Of a stretch of DNA of 64,000 nt, positions 49,551 to 57,733 are shown piece after piece. The position numbers were made by a program, and so were the translations under genes. The notes beneath the pieces were generated by a model. That model saw only the letters and a program-made list of their open reading frames with translations, did no database searches and was not told the origin of the DNA. This DNA is from Simplicispira sedimenti (GTDB lineage Bacteria > Pseudomonadota > Gammaproteobacteria > Burkholderiales > Burkholderiaceae_C). The stretch lies in NCBI RefSeq assembly GCF_022760965.1, contig NZ_JAKVIJ010000001.1:494862-558861 (forward strand), written 5' to 3'. The stretch's first letter is position 1. Each line of letters starts with the position of its first letter.

Positions 49551-51847
49551 GGTTGGTCTCTCGTGGCAAGGGAAATGCTGGCGTGGAGCCAGTTGTCAAA
49601 TTCGGCCAGGGGCAGGGGCCGGGAAAACAGGTAGCCCTGAAAGCAGGGGCATTGCTGTGTGCGAAGCGCCTGGTGCTGGGCGAAGGTCTCCACGCCCTCG
49701 GCGACCACCTGCAGGCCCAGGTCGCGTGCCAGGCCCATGATGGTGCTCACGATGGGGGCACTGCCACCGTGCGATGCGATGTCGCGCACAAAGCTGCCGT
49801 CGATCTTGAGCACCTGCAGCGGCAACTGCCGCAGCACGGACAGCGAAGAAAAGCCGGTGCCGAAGTCGTCCAGTGCAAAGCGGATTCCATGGGAACGCAG
49901 CAGCTCCATCTTGGTGGTGGTGTCGTCCAGATCTTCCATCGCCAGGCTTTCCGTCAGCTCCAGTACCAGGCGTGAAGGATTGGCACCGGTCTCCTGGAGG
50001 GCCTGCACTACCTGCATGGCGAAATCGGGCTGGCGGAATTGGCGCGCACTCACGTTCACTGCCAGCTCCAGTCGCTCCGTGTGACGCTCAGCTTCCCAGA
50101 CCTTGAGTTGCATGCAGGCCTGTCGCAACACCCAGTGGCCGATGGGGACGATCAAGCCGCTTGATTCCGCCAGGGGAATAAAGCGTGAGGGCGGTATCAG
50201 CCCTTGCTGTGGGTGCTTCCAGCGCAGCAGCACTTCGGCGCCCAGCGGGTGACCTTGGGCATCCACCTGGGGCTGGAAGTGCAGGGAAAACTCAGCGTTC
50301 TGCAGCCCCTGGTGCAGGGCGGCGGTCAGCGCGGTGCTCTCCTCCAGCCGGGCTTGCATGGCCGGGTCAAAGGCGCACGCCTGGTTGCGCCCTTCACTCT
50401 TGGCCTGGTACATGGCCAGATCGGCGCGCTTGAGCAGCTCCTTGATGGTCGCGTTGCCCGGGCGGAACATGCACACACCGATACTGGTGCTGCCGTGGAG
50501 CGTGTGTCCCGCCATCTGGCACGGGGCCGCCAGGGCCGAAAGAATCTGCTGCGCCAGGGCATGGGCACAGGCCAGTGCGTGGCTGTAGTCGGTATCCAGC
50601 GCACCGGTCAACACCACAAACTCATCACCCCCAATGCGCGCGACGAAATGCGGCGGTTGAACGACCGCCTGGAGGCGCTGGGTGGTCTCGCGCAGGAGCT
50701 CGTCGCCCACCTCGTGCCCCAGCGTGTCGTTGATGGTCTTGAAGTGATCCAGATCCAGCAGCAGCAAGGCCCGGTGTGCCAAAGGCGCGGTGCGTGTCTG
50801 CAGTGCGTCTTCGATGCGCTCGCGCAGCAGCCGCCGGTTGGGCAGGTCGGTCAGCACGTCGTAGTAGGCGAGTCGGTGGATGGCGCGTTCGTTGTCGGCC
50901 AGGCGGTACTGAAGCGTTTGAAGTTCGTTCAGCAGCGTGCTGACCTCGTCGCGTCCGGGAACGGCAATGGCCGAATCGAGCCTGCCCTGGGCCATGCGGT
51001 GGAACACGGCAATCACGGCTCTGAGCGGATGTGTGATGGAGCGTATCTGCCACAGCCCCAGCAAGCCCAGTGCGAGCATGGCCGTGGGCAGCGCGATCAG
51101 GGCCAGGGTGCGCGTGTTCTGGTAGCGCAGCATGCCGGTCTCGTAGGCGGCCAGGGCACTGTCAAACTGCAGGTCGATCAGCGCTTGAATGTCTTCATTG
51201 GCGCGCTCGTAGTACTGGCGTGCGCTGGCCGCGCGTTCCAGGGTTTGCGCGGCGTCCAGGTTGCGCAGCGCGGCCAGTGCGGGCGCCATGGCGAGTTGTA
51301 GGTAGTCGGCGCGCTTGCGGGCAAAGCGCTCGGCCAGTCCTTGCTCGGCACTGTTCGGTGCGATGCGTTCCACATAGGCGTGCCACAGCGTGTCGATGGT
51401 TTGCACATTGCGCTCGATGGCGCTGGCCGCATTGTGTGCGGTGGCGGCATCCAGTTGCGCGGCGCTGCGGCCTGTGGACGGATGGCCGGAAAGCGGCAAA
51501 CGTGCCAGCGCCATCTGCAGTTGGTGCTGATTGGCGAGCATGTGCTGGGCGATCTGCGACAGCATGCGCACCGGCTTCATGCGCTCCTGGTACACGCGGT
51601 GCAGGCTTTCGGCCGACTCGCCCAGGCCGCGCACGCCCCAGGCGGTCAGCGCAACGGCGACCGCAGCGGCCAGCGCCATCATGGCGGCCAGGCGCGTGCC
51701 TATGCGCCAGCGGTGGATCTGGGGTGCCAGGCTGCGGTGCCACAGCCCATCCAGCCAGGCCGCCCCTGCCTGGGCAGGGACGTCTGCGGTACTGCGCTGG
51801 GTCAGCATCGGCAGGACCATTCCATGCGAGGCGACGCCGCAGCGCAT
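49547..51847 (-). CDS. Membrane GGDEF-EAL protein (c-di-GMP turnover)
   Basis: A 766-residue protein. An N-terminal helix (about residues 50-72) is followed by a large helical periplasmic domain, a second helix near 255-275, HAMP, and a GGDEF domain with R-I-G-G-D-E-F intact. The EAL domain has A-E-V-L-L-R-W (EVL in place of EAL, with Glu and Arg kept), L-E-L-T-E-S and D-D-F-G-T-G-F-S-S, so phosphodiesterase activity is likely. The sensor half resembles a chemoreceptor input, and the gene is coupled to one. Candidate starts at 51847, 51820 and 51808 differ little. No inhibitory R-x-x-D site precedes GGDEF. Confidence 0.92.
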   Translation of the reverse strand: MRCGVASHGMVLPMLTQRSTADVPAQAGAAWLDGLWHRSLAPQIHRWRIGTRLAAMMALAAAVAVALTAWGVRGLGESAESLHRVYQERMKPVRMLSQIAQHMLANQHQLQMALARLPLSGHPSTGRSAAQLDAATAHNAASAIERNVQTIDTLWHAYVERIAPNSAEQGLAERFARKRADYLQLAMAPALAALRNLDAAQTLERAASARQYYERANEDIQALIDLQFDSALAAYETGMLRYQNTRTLALIALPTAMLALGLLGLWQIRSITHPLRAVIAVFHRMAQGRLDSAIAVPGRDEVSTLLNELQTLQYRLADNERAIHRLAYYDVLTDLPNRRLLRERIEDALQTRTAPLAHRALLLLDLDHFKTINDTLGHEVGDELLRETTQRLQAVVQPPHFVARIGGDEFVVLTGALDTDYSHALACAHALAQQILSALAAPCQMAGHTLHGSTSIGVCMFRPGNATIKELLKRADLAMYQAKSEGRNQACAFDPAMQARLEESTALTAALHQGLQNAEFSLHFQPQVDAQGHPLGAEVLLRWKHPQQGLIPPSRFIPLAESSGLIVPIGHWVLRQACMQLKVWEAERHTERLELAVNVSARQFRQPDFAMQVVQALQETGANPSRLVLELTESLAMEDLDDTTTKMELLRSHGIRFALDDFGTGFSSLSVLRQLPLQVLKIDGSFVRDIASHGGSAPIVSTIMGLARDLGLQVVAEGVETFAQHQALRTQQCPCFQGYLFSRPLPLAEFDNWLHASISLATRDQP

Positions 51848-52101
51848 TCACAGGCAACGCTGTGTGCGCGTGGGAGGGCTGGGTTGTGGCGTTGGATGGG
51901 ACAGAACATGCGAGCGCAACCTGGTTGGGTGCTGCCGTTCGCGGACCACGGCAGCGGTTGCGAGGCATGTTCGGGGCCTCAGGGCGGCGGCGCAGCAAGG
52001 GCCAGGGCAGCGCCGCGAGTACATATGCTTACACCGGGCGTATTAACCGGCAATCCGTGTAAACGCGCAAGCCCCCGTGTCGCCCATACGACTGAGCTGG
52101 A

Positions 52102-52743
52102 TCAAACGCCCTCATCTTTGCTGCCGTGCAACACGCATTCGCTGGTCTGGATGACCTCTTGGGCCAGCACCGCCAGTTTGCGGCGTTGGGAGCGGGCGGC
52201 GGCGCGCAGCATGTCGAACGCTGCCTGGCGCGTCAGGCGGTACTGAACCATGGTGATGCCGATGGCGACGTTGATGTCGCGGTCGTTGTGCAGTGCGGTT
52301 TGCAACTGGTCACGGTTCAGGCGCAATTGGGCCTGCTCGCGTGCGCGCTGCAGGGCGGCCTCCAGCGTGGGGCGGATGCTGGCGGTGTCCAGCGGCTTGA
52401 CCAGATAGCCCAGCGCCCCCAGGTTGGCCGCACGTTGCACCGTGGCCTCATCGCTGTAGGCGCTGAGCATGACGAAGGGGATGTGGTCCAGTTCGCACAG
52501 CCGCTGCGCCAGGCTCAGGCCGTCGGCGCCGGGCAGGCGCACGTCGAGCAGGGCCAGGTCGGGGCGCAGCCCGCTGGTGAGCATTTCCTGGGCTTCTTCT
52601 GCGGATTCGGCGCAACTGACGCGGTAGCCGACGTCTTGCAGGCCCCGGGACAGCGTTGCCAGGATCAATCGGTCGTCGTCCACCAGCAGCAAGTGGGCGG
52701 GGTTCGCGGCGGATTCAGAGGTCATGGAGGATGCTTTCGGCAT
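52102..52743 (-). CDS. ANTAR-domain response regulator (RNA-binding antiterminator)
   Basis: A 213-residue regulator. An N-terminal receiver domain has acidic V-D-D-D, phospho-acceptor Asp67 (L-A-L-L-D-V-R-L-P-G-A-D-G) and a K-P-L motif. A C-terminal ANTAR domain (about residues 140-200) has the conserved A-I-G-I-T-M-V-Q-Y-R-L-T-R-Q-A-A-F-D-M-L. ANTAR proteins bind paired hairpins in RNA leaders to prevent termination. It overlaps the end of the kinase gene by 29 bp, or 11 bp if the internal ATG at 52725 is used. The pairing with a HisKA_2 kinase is typical. The RNA targets are not apparent in this window. Confidence 0.92.
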   Translation of the reverse strand: MPKASSMTSESAANPAHLLLVDDDRLILATLSRGLQDVGYRVSCAESAEEAQEMLTSGLRPDLALLDVRLPGADGLSLAQRLCELDHIPFVMLSAYSDEATVQRAANLGALGYLVKPLDTASIRPTLEAALQRAREQAQLRLNRDQLQTALHNDRDINVAIGITMVQYRLTRQAAFDMLRAAARSQRRKLAVLAQEVIQTSECVLHGSKDEGV

Positions 52744-54616
52744 GGATCACGGGAGGGGACAGGACAAGGTGGACCACAGCGCGGTCAGCGGCCTGGCTGC
52801 GGGAGATGCTGGCGCCCGAGCGCGGCAGCAGGGCCTGCACCAAGTCCAGCCCGCGTCCGGTGGCGGGCGTCGGAGGGTGTGGCGCGGGCCAGCGGCCGGG
52901 GTTGGAGAGCGTGATTTCCACATGCTCCTCGTCTTGCCCTTTGCGCAGGCGGATGCGCACGTCCTGGTGTGCCTGGCCGCCGTGTTTGACGGCGTTGACG
53001 ATCAGCTCGTTGAGCACCAGGGCCACGGGAACGGCCTCCTGGTTGGATAACCGGCAGGGTCGCCAGGGCGATGGAATGTCCACGTGGATGGGCGTGTTCC
53101 AGTTGTGCGCAACGCCTTCGGCCACAGTGCGTGTGAGTTCGCACAGTCGCACCTCTTCGGAGGTGCGGCTTGCCTGCAATCCGTGAATGGCGGCAATGCT
53201 GTGGATTTGATCGACCATCTGGTTGATGGGGCCGTGCAGTGCCGGGTGTTGGTGGTCCAGCGCACGCAGCATGCCGATGATGCCCTGCAGGTTGTTCTTG
53301 ATGCGGTGGTGCACTTCGCGCACCAGGGTGTCGCGCTGGGCGCGCTCTTGTTCCCTTCGGCGTTGTTCCAGCTCTTGCAGGTCCGTGATGTCGCTCATGC
53401 TGATGACAAAGTGGCTCACGTGGCCGTTCGGGTCGGCTACCGGGGTCACGGTGACCCAGGCCGGGAAGCTCTCTCCGGACTTGCGTGCAATGCGCGTGCG
53501 CCGTTGCACATTGCGCCGGGGGGTGAAGGCCGAGGCCAGATCGGCGGGTTTGGCTTCATGCCCTGCGGCGCACAAAAAATGGGGTGTACGGCCCAGCACC
53601 TCAGACAGCTCGTAGCCGGTCAGGTGCAAGAGGGCCTGGTTGGCTTGCAGGATCAGCCCATCGCGGTTGGTGATGAGCATGCCCTCCTGGCATTCAAAGG
53701 CGGTGGCGGCAATGCGCAGGCCCGTGGTTTGCAATGCGCGCTCGGCCATGTAGGCGCCCAGCGACAGGCCTGCCGTGCCGAGAATCATCATGTACGACCA
53801 GTAGCCAAAGCCATGGGTGGTGGCCAGATCGGAGGCAAAAAAGCCCGTGCCCTGGTAGGTGCCCCACAGTGCCTGCAATCCGACCAGGCTCACCAGCCCC
53901 ATGGTGGGTAGCAGTCCCAGCCGCGCACCTGCCCAGCTCACGAACAGGAACATCCAGTAGGCGTTGGCGATGGCGGCAATGCGTTCGTTCTGAGGGTTGC
54001 CGAAGATCAGTACCCCAGCGATTCCTGCACCCAGCCAGACGGCAAGGCCTTCCTTGACTCGCCGCAGTGGTTGGGGTGACTTCAGGGCACGTCGGTAGCC
54101 CAGTACCAAGGGGCTGAACAGCAGCATGCCCAGGGATGCGCCCATCCACCACTCCATGGCATGCAGCAAGCCGTGCCGCAGGGACACCTCGCCTGTCAAC
54201 AGCAGCATGCCGCTGGCGACGAGCGCGCCCACACCGGCCCCCAGGCCACAGGCGCCCAGCAGCACGTGGCGCACCACGTGGAAATTGGGGTGGTCGCGGT
54301 CAAAGCTGCTGCGGCGTTGCAGGTAGTGGCTGGCCACGCCTGCCGCGACCAGGCTGCCCATGGCTTCGGCCAGCGCCGCCCAGGGCGACAGTCCCGCCAA
54401 GGCAGCATCCAACAGGGCGCCGACCCACAGTCCCGGTGCCAGTCTGGCGCTGCCCCAGATCCAGAGCGCCAGGGCCAGGCCTGGCCCTGGGTGCAGCAAA
54501 TGGGTGTCGCTCTGCCCGTGGAGCGGTGTGTCCATCGCCTGCACCACCGCCATGTACAGCAGTGCGGTCGCTGCCAATGCAGCGAGCGAGGGGCGAGCAG
54601 TTGCGGGGTGGGTCAT
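52715..54616 (-). CDS. MASE1-PAS-HisKA_2 sensor kinase
   Basis: A 633-residue kinase. About eight N-terminal helices form a MASE1-like membrane sensor (L-L-H-P-G-P-G-L-A-L-A-L-W-I, residues 1-300). A PAS domain (G-M-L-I-T-N-R-D-G-L-I-L-Q-A-N) spans about 305-425. The HisKA_2 segment V-R-E-V-H-H-R-I-K-N-N-L-Q (His near residue 434) and an HWE/HATPase-like domain with L-N-E-L-I-V-N-A-V-K-H-G follow. It should sense a signal at the membrane and phosphorylate the ANTAR regulator, with which it overlaps. Repeat copy 9 and hemB lie upstream on the same strand. Confidence 0.9.
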   Translation of the reverse strand: MTHPATARPSLAALAATALLYMAVVQAMDTPLHGQSDTHLLHPGPGLALALWIWGSARLAPGLWVGALLDAALAGLSPWAALAEAMGSLVAAGVASHYLQRRSSFDRDHPNFHVVRHVLLGACGLGAGVGALVASGMLLLTGEVSLRHGLLHAMEWWMGASLGMLLFSPLVLGYRRALKSPQPLRRVKEGLAVWLGAGIAGVLIFGNPQNERIAAIANAYWMFLFVSWAGARLGLLPTMGLVSLVGLQALWGTYQGTGFFASDLATTHGFGYWSYMMILGTAGLSLGAYMAERALQTTGLRIAATAFECQEGMLITNRDGLILQANQALLHLTGYELSEVLGRTPHFLCAAGHEAKPADLASAFTPRRNVQRRTRIARKSGESFPAWVTVTPVADPNGHVSHFVISMSDITDLQELEQRRREQERAQRDTLVREVHHRIKNNLQGIIGMLRALDHQHPALHGPINQMVDQIHSIAAIHGLQASRTSEEVRLCELTRTVAEGVAHNWNTPIHVDIPSPWRPCRLSNQEAVPVALVLNELIVNAVKHGGQAHQDVRIRLRKGQDEEHVEITLSNPGRWPAPHPPTPATGRGLDLVQALLPRSGASISRSQAADRAVVHLVLSPPVIHAESILHDL

Positions 54617-54628
54617 GGCGCCCAGGGA

Positions 54629-54693
54629 ATTTGGCTCAAAATGGCCTTGGCGCTCATGAGTAAAGCGCCAACAGCTATTGTTTTTGTAGCAAC
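54629..54693 (-). repeat. Dispersed Comamonadaceae-type repeat, copy 9
   Basis: Minus-strand copy: ttgctacaaaaacaatagc core, tgttggcgctttactc...gagcgccaaggcc, T-rich end. It overlaps the hemB 3' end: the last hemB residues L-L-Q-K-Q and its stop codon are encoded by the repeat core. It fills the gap to the kinase gene. Confidence 0.8.
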
Positions 54694-55685
54694 CGAGCGG
54701 CTTCGCGTGCGAAGTAGGTCAGTACCCCATCGGCGCCTGCGCGCTTGAAGGCCAGCAGGCTCTCCAGCATCACCGCGTCGTGGTCCAGCCAGCCGTTCTG
54801 CGCGGCGGCCTTGAGCATGGCGTATTCGCCCGACACCTGGTAGGCGAAGGTGGGCACGCGGAACTCGTCCTTCACGCGGCGCACGATGTCGAGGTAGGGC
54901 ATGCCGGGCTTGACCATGACCATGTCGGCGCCCTCGGCGATGTCCATCGCCACCTCGCGCAGCGCCTCGTCGCTGTTGCCGGGGTCCATCTGATAGACCT
55001 TCTTGTTGCTCTTGCCCAGGTTGGCGGCCGAGCCCACGGCGTCGCGGAACGGGCCGTAAAAGGCGCTGGCGTACTTGGCGCTGTAGGCCATGATGCGCGT
55101 GTGCACATGGCCATGGGCCTCCAGCGCATCGCGGATGGCGCCAATGCGGCCATCCATCATGTCGCTGGGTGCGACGATGTCCACACCGGCGTCGGCCTGG
55201 GTCAGCGCCTGGCCGACCAGCACTTCCACCGTGGCGTCATTGAGGATGTAGCCGGTGTCGTCCAGCAGGCCGTCCTGGCCGTGGCTGGTGAAGGGGTCGA
55301 GGGCCACGTCGGTCATCACGCCCAGGTCGGGGAACTCCTTCTTCAGGGCGCGCACCACGCGCGGCACCAGGCCGTCGGGGTTCAGCGCTTCCTTGCCGTC
55401 GGGCGTCTTGAGGCTGGCGTCAATCACGGGGAAAAGCGCCATCACCGGGATGCCGAGCTTCACGCAGTCTTCGGCGACGGGCAGCAGCAGGTCCAGGCTC
55501 AGGCGTTCCACGCCAGGCATGGAGGCCACGGCCTCGCGGCGGTTGGCGCCGTCGAGCACGAACACCGGGTAGATCAGGTCGTTGACCGTGACGGCATGCT
55601 CGCGCACGAGGTTGCGGGTGAAGGTGTCGCGGCGCAGGCGGCGCGGGCGGCTGGCGGGGAAGGGGGTGGGGCTGGAGAGGTGCAT
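54675..55685 (-). CDS. hemB: Porphobilinogen synthase (delta-aminolevulinate dehydratase)
   Basis: A 336-residue HemB. It condenses two 5-aminolevulinate molecules to porphobilinogen for haem synthesis. The substrate-binding lysines are in M-A-Y-S-A-K-Y-A-S-A-F-Y-G-P-F-R and M-V-K-P-G-M-P-Y-L-D, and the opening R-P-R-R-L-R-R-D is standard. The zinc-type cysteine triad is absent: the region reads D-V-A-L-D-P-F-T-S-H-G-Q-D-G, the aspartate-rich Mg-dependent form. The ATG at 55685 fits the family start. It is divergent from hemJ, with a candidate small RNA between. Its end has been formed by repeat copy 9. Confidence 0.96.
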   Translation of the reverse strand: MHLSSPTPFPASRPRRLRRDTFTRNLVREHAVTVNDLIYPVFVLDGANRREAVASMPGVERLSLDLLLPVAEDCVKLGIPVMALFPVIDASLKTPDGKEALNPDGLVPRVVRALKKEFPDLGVMTDVALDPFTSHGQDGLLDDTGYILNDATVEVLVGQALTQADAGVDIVAPSDMMDGRIGAIRDALEAHGHVHTRIMAYSAKYASAFYGPFRDAVGSAANLGKSNKKVYQMDPGNSDEALREVAMDIAEGADMVMVKPGMPYLDIVRRVKDEFRVPTFAYQVSGEYAMLKAAAQNGWLDHDAVMLESLLAFKRAGADGVLTYFAREAARLLQKQ

Positions 55686-55740
55686 GGGGAAAATTGTGCC
55701 TGATTGCACACCGCATGGGATTGCATTCCCCCGGCTTGGG

Positions 55741-55769
55741 TTGAACCGCGCTGTCCGTGGTGCTAGATT
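55741..55769 (+). promoter_or_regulatory. Candidate sigma-70 promoter in the hemB-hemJ gap
   Basis: TTGAAC (55741-55746), 17 bp, TAGATT (55764-55769). Transcription from about 55776 would meet the terminator at 55849-55880 before reaching hemJ. Confidence 0.5.
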
Positions 55770-55775
55770 TACATC

Positions 55776-55880
55776 GGGCAGCGCTGCTGCCCCCCGCTTT
55801 TTCCTCCCTGAGCGGGGCCTGGTGGCTTTTTCGGCCCTGGGCTTTACTGGCCCGGCAGCCACCCTGTCGGGCCTTTTTTT
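55776..55880 (+). ncRNA. Candidate small RNA or attenuator leader upstream of hemJ
   Basis: A stretch of about 105 nt between a predicted promoter and a strong terminator with no reading frame. It folds as GGGCAGC/GCTGCCC (about 55775-55791), CCCCGC/GCGGGG (about 55792-55817), a possible GGTGGCT/AGCCACC long-range helix, and the terminator hairpin. It could be an independent small RNA or a leader whose termination controls hemJ. It has no resemblance I recognise to 6S, 4.5S or known riboswitches. Confidence 0.4.
55849..55880 (+). terminator. Strong intrinsic terminator just upstream of hemJ
   Basis: GGCCCGGCA (55849-55857) pairs with TGTCGGGCC (55865-55873), including one G-U pair, and seven T follow. 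It lies 30 bp before the hemJ start, in the same direction, and follows no coding gene on this strand. Confidence 0.8.
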
Positions 55881-55910
55881 CGGTGGGCCCAGCGCGCTTA
55901 CACTCGCGCG

Positions 55911-56339
55911 ATGCTCTGGGTCAAATCCTTCCACATCGTGTTCGTGGCCAGTTGGTTTGCGGGCCTGTTCTACCTTCCACGCATCTTTGTGAACCTGGCC
56001 ATGGTGACGCCAGGTTCGGTGGCCGAGCGTGAGCGCCTGCTGCTCATGGCGCGCAAGCTGCTGCGCTTCACCCACATGCTGGCGGTGCCTGCCGTAGGGC
56101 TGGGCCTGTGGCTCTGGGCGGGTTATGGCATCGGCTGGGGGCCGGGTCAGGGCTGGATGCACGCCAAGCTGTTGGTGGTGTTGCTGGTGCTGGCCTACCA
56201 CGGCTACTGCGCCGTGCTGTTGCGCCAGTTCGAGCGCGACGCCAACCAGCGCAGCCACCGCTGGTACCGCTGGTTCAACGAGGCGCCGGTGCTGATGCTG
56301 GTGGCCGTGGTCGTGCTGGTGGTGGTCAAGCCGTTTTAG
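55911..56339 (+). CDS. hemJ: HemJ-type protoporphyrinogen IX oxidase
   Basis: A 142-residue membrane protein with four helices. The opening M-L-W-V-K-S-F-H-I-V-F-V-A-S-W-F-A-G-L-F-Y-L-P-R carries the conserved His and the following R-x-F motif, W-M-H-A-K-L has the second conserved His-Lys, and R-W-F-N-E-A-P is at the end: all HemJ hallmarks. HemJ oxidises protoporphyrinogen IX to protoporphyrin IX. Being divergent from hemB supports the assignment. The stop codon overlaps the first bases of element E2. A terminator lies in front of the gene, so it may be controlled by attenuation or use a promoter overlapping the terminator. Confidence 0.92.
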   Translation: MLWVKSFHIVFVASWFAGLFYLPRIFVNLAMVTPGSVAERERLLLMARKLLRFTHMLAVPAVGLGLWLWAGYGIGWGPGQGWMHAKLLVVLLVLAYHGYCAVLLRQFERDANQRSHRWYRWFNEAPVLMLVAVVVLVVVKPF

Positions 56340-56605
56340 AACGTGTTCATGGTCTTTTCATGGTGCCCGCAAGGCAGCAAAAAGCCGCAATCGAGGCGCG
56401 TGCCGCAGTCCATGCTGGTGGCCTGGACAAGGCGCGCAACGCTGAGTGCGGCTTTTTGCTGCCTTGCCCGAAGGGTTGCCCCACAAAAGGGGCATCTGCG
56501 GCGTTGCAAATGCTCGCCGGGCCACCAGCCCGGCTGCGCTTTGCGCCTGGCATCTGCCCCTTTTGTGGGGCAACGGGCACCATGAAAAGACCATGAACAC
56601 GTTCT
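56338..56605. repeat. Palindromic element E2: same architecture as E1
   Basis: A 268-bp non-coding element. Outer inverted repeat 56338-56369 with 56574-56605 (32/32). Arm 1: 56369-56389 with 56447-56467 (21/21). Arm 2: 56475-56494 with 56555-56574 (20/20). The loops align with those of E1 (453-724): arm 1 loops share CAATC-AGGCGCG and GCAACG--GAGTG, and arm 2 loops are both 60 nt and share GCGGCGTTGCAAA. The nested hairpin GCCGGGC/GCCCGGC corresponds to GCTGGGG/CCCCAGC of E1. Outer ends share only AG--C-TGTTCA and a T-run. It starts in the hemJ stop codon and ends in the vanZ leader. Confidence 0.85.
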
Positions 56606-56625
56606 TAGAGGAGCGGCGGGTGCCC

Positions 56626-57723
56626 ATGCACAAGACCTCGGCCTGGCCCCTGGCGTTGGTGTATGCGGCGCTGATCTTCTTCGCCAGCCTGTTTCCGTTC
56701 AACGGCTGGCGCGCGCAAGGGATCGAGCCTGCGGTCTTCTTTTTGGCGCCGCTGCCCCCGCCGTATTGGACGGGGTTCGACGTCGGCACCAACGTGGTGG
56801 GGTATGCCCCCCTGGGTTTTCTGCTGGCCCTGGCCTTGCTGCGCACGGGGCGGGGGCGCTGGGCGGTGCCTCTGGCGCTGCTGGCGGGCGCACTGCTGTC
56901 GCTGGTGCTGGAGTTCTTGCAGATCTACCTGCCCCAGCGCGTGCCGTCCAATCTCGACTGGTTGCTCAACACCGGCGGAACGCTGGCGGGTGCGTTGCTG
57001 GCGCTGTTGCTGGAGCGCCTGGGCGCCATCGCGCGCTGGAACCGGTTTCGCACGCGCTGGTTCCTGCCCGATGCGCGGGGGGCGCTGGTGTTGCTGGCCC
57101 TGTGGCCCTGGGCGTTGCTGTTTCCGGCGGCCGAGCCCTTCGGTCTGGGCCAGGTGTTCGAGCGCCTGCAGGGTGCGCTGGCCCAGGCGCTGGAGGGGAC
57201 GCCCTTTCTGGAGTGGCTGCCCCTGCGTGAGGAACCGCTGCTGCCCCTGTCGCCCTGGGCGGAGCTGTGGTGTGTGGCGCTGGGCCTGTGGGTTCCGTGC
57301 CTGCTGGCCTGCAGTGCCACGGCACCGGGCTGGCGGCGTGCGGTGCTGGCGCTTTCCGCTGTTCCGGTGGGGTTGGGCGTCTCTGCGTTGTCGGTGGCCT
57401 TGAGTTTCGGTCCTGCGCATGCGTGGGATTGGCTCAGTCCCCCTGTAGCAGTGGGGGTGGTGTTGGGGGCCGGCTTGGCGTTGCCCGCTTTGTTTCTGCC
57501 GCCGCGGGCCTGCGCCATGCTGTTGCTCGTGGCCTTGCCCGTGCAGCTGGCATTGCTCAACGATGCGCCCGCCAGCGCGTATTTCGCGCAGACCCTGCAG
57601 GTGTGGGAGCAGGGGCGGTTCATCCGGTTCTACGGTCTGGGCCAGTGGCTGGGCTGGCTCTGGCCCTATGCCACGCTGGTCTATGTGCTGTTGCGCGCCT
57701 CGCGGCGCGGCGGTGCTTCCTAG
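56626..57723 (+). CDS. VanZ-family membrane protein
   Basis: A 365-residue membrane protein. The N-terminal VanZ domain spans about residues 5-125: A-L-I-F-F-A-S-L-F-P-F, F-D-V-G-T-N-V-V-G-Y-A-P-L-G-F, L-L-S-L-V-L-E-F-L-Q-I-Y-L-P and P-S-N-L-D-W-L-L-N-T-G-G. Several further helices of unknown role follow. The family is linked with teicoplanin resistance in Gram-positives, but the role in proteobacteria is unknown. GAGGAG at 56609-56614 fits a GTG at 56620 or the ATG at 56626. An earlier in-frame ATG (56593) lies inside element E2, so E2 forms the leader. It is 11 bp from the ferredoxin gene, suggesting co-transcription. Confidence 0.85.
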   Translation: MHKTSAWPLALVYAALIFFASLFPFNGWRAQGIEPAVFFLAPLPPPYWTGFDVGTNVVGYAPLGFLLALALLRTGRGRWAVPLALLAGALLSLVLEFLQIYLPQRVPSNLDWLLNTGGTLAGALLALLLERLGAIARWNRFRTRWFLPDARGALVLLALWPWALLFPAAEPFGLGQVFERLQGALAQALEGTPFLEWLPLREEPLLPLSPWAELWCVALGLWVPCLLACSATAPGWRRAVLALSAVPVGLGVSALSVALSFGPAHAWDWLSPPVAVGVVLGAGLALPALFLPPRACAMLLLVALPVQLALLNDAPASAYFAQTLQVWEQGRFIRFYGLGQWLGWLWPYATLVYVLLRASRRGGAS

Positions 57724-57733
57724 AATAGAGGGC

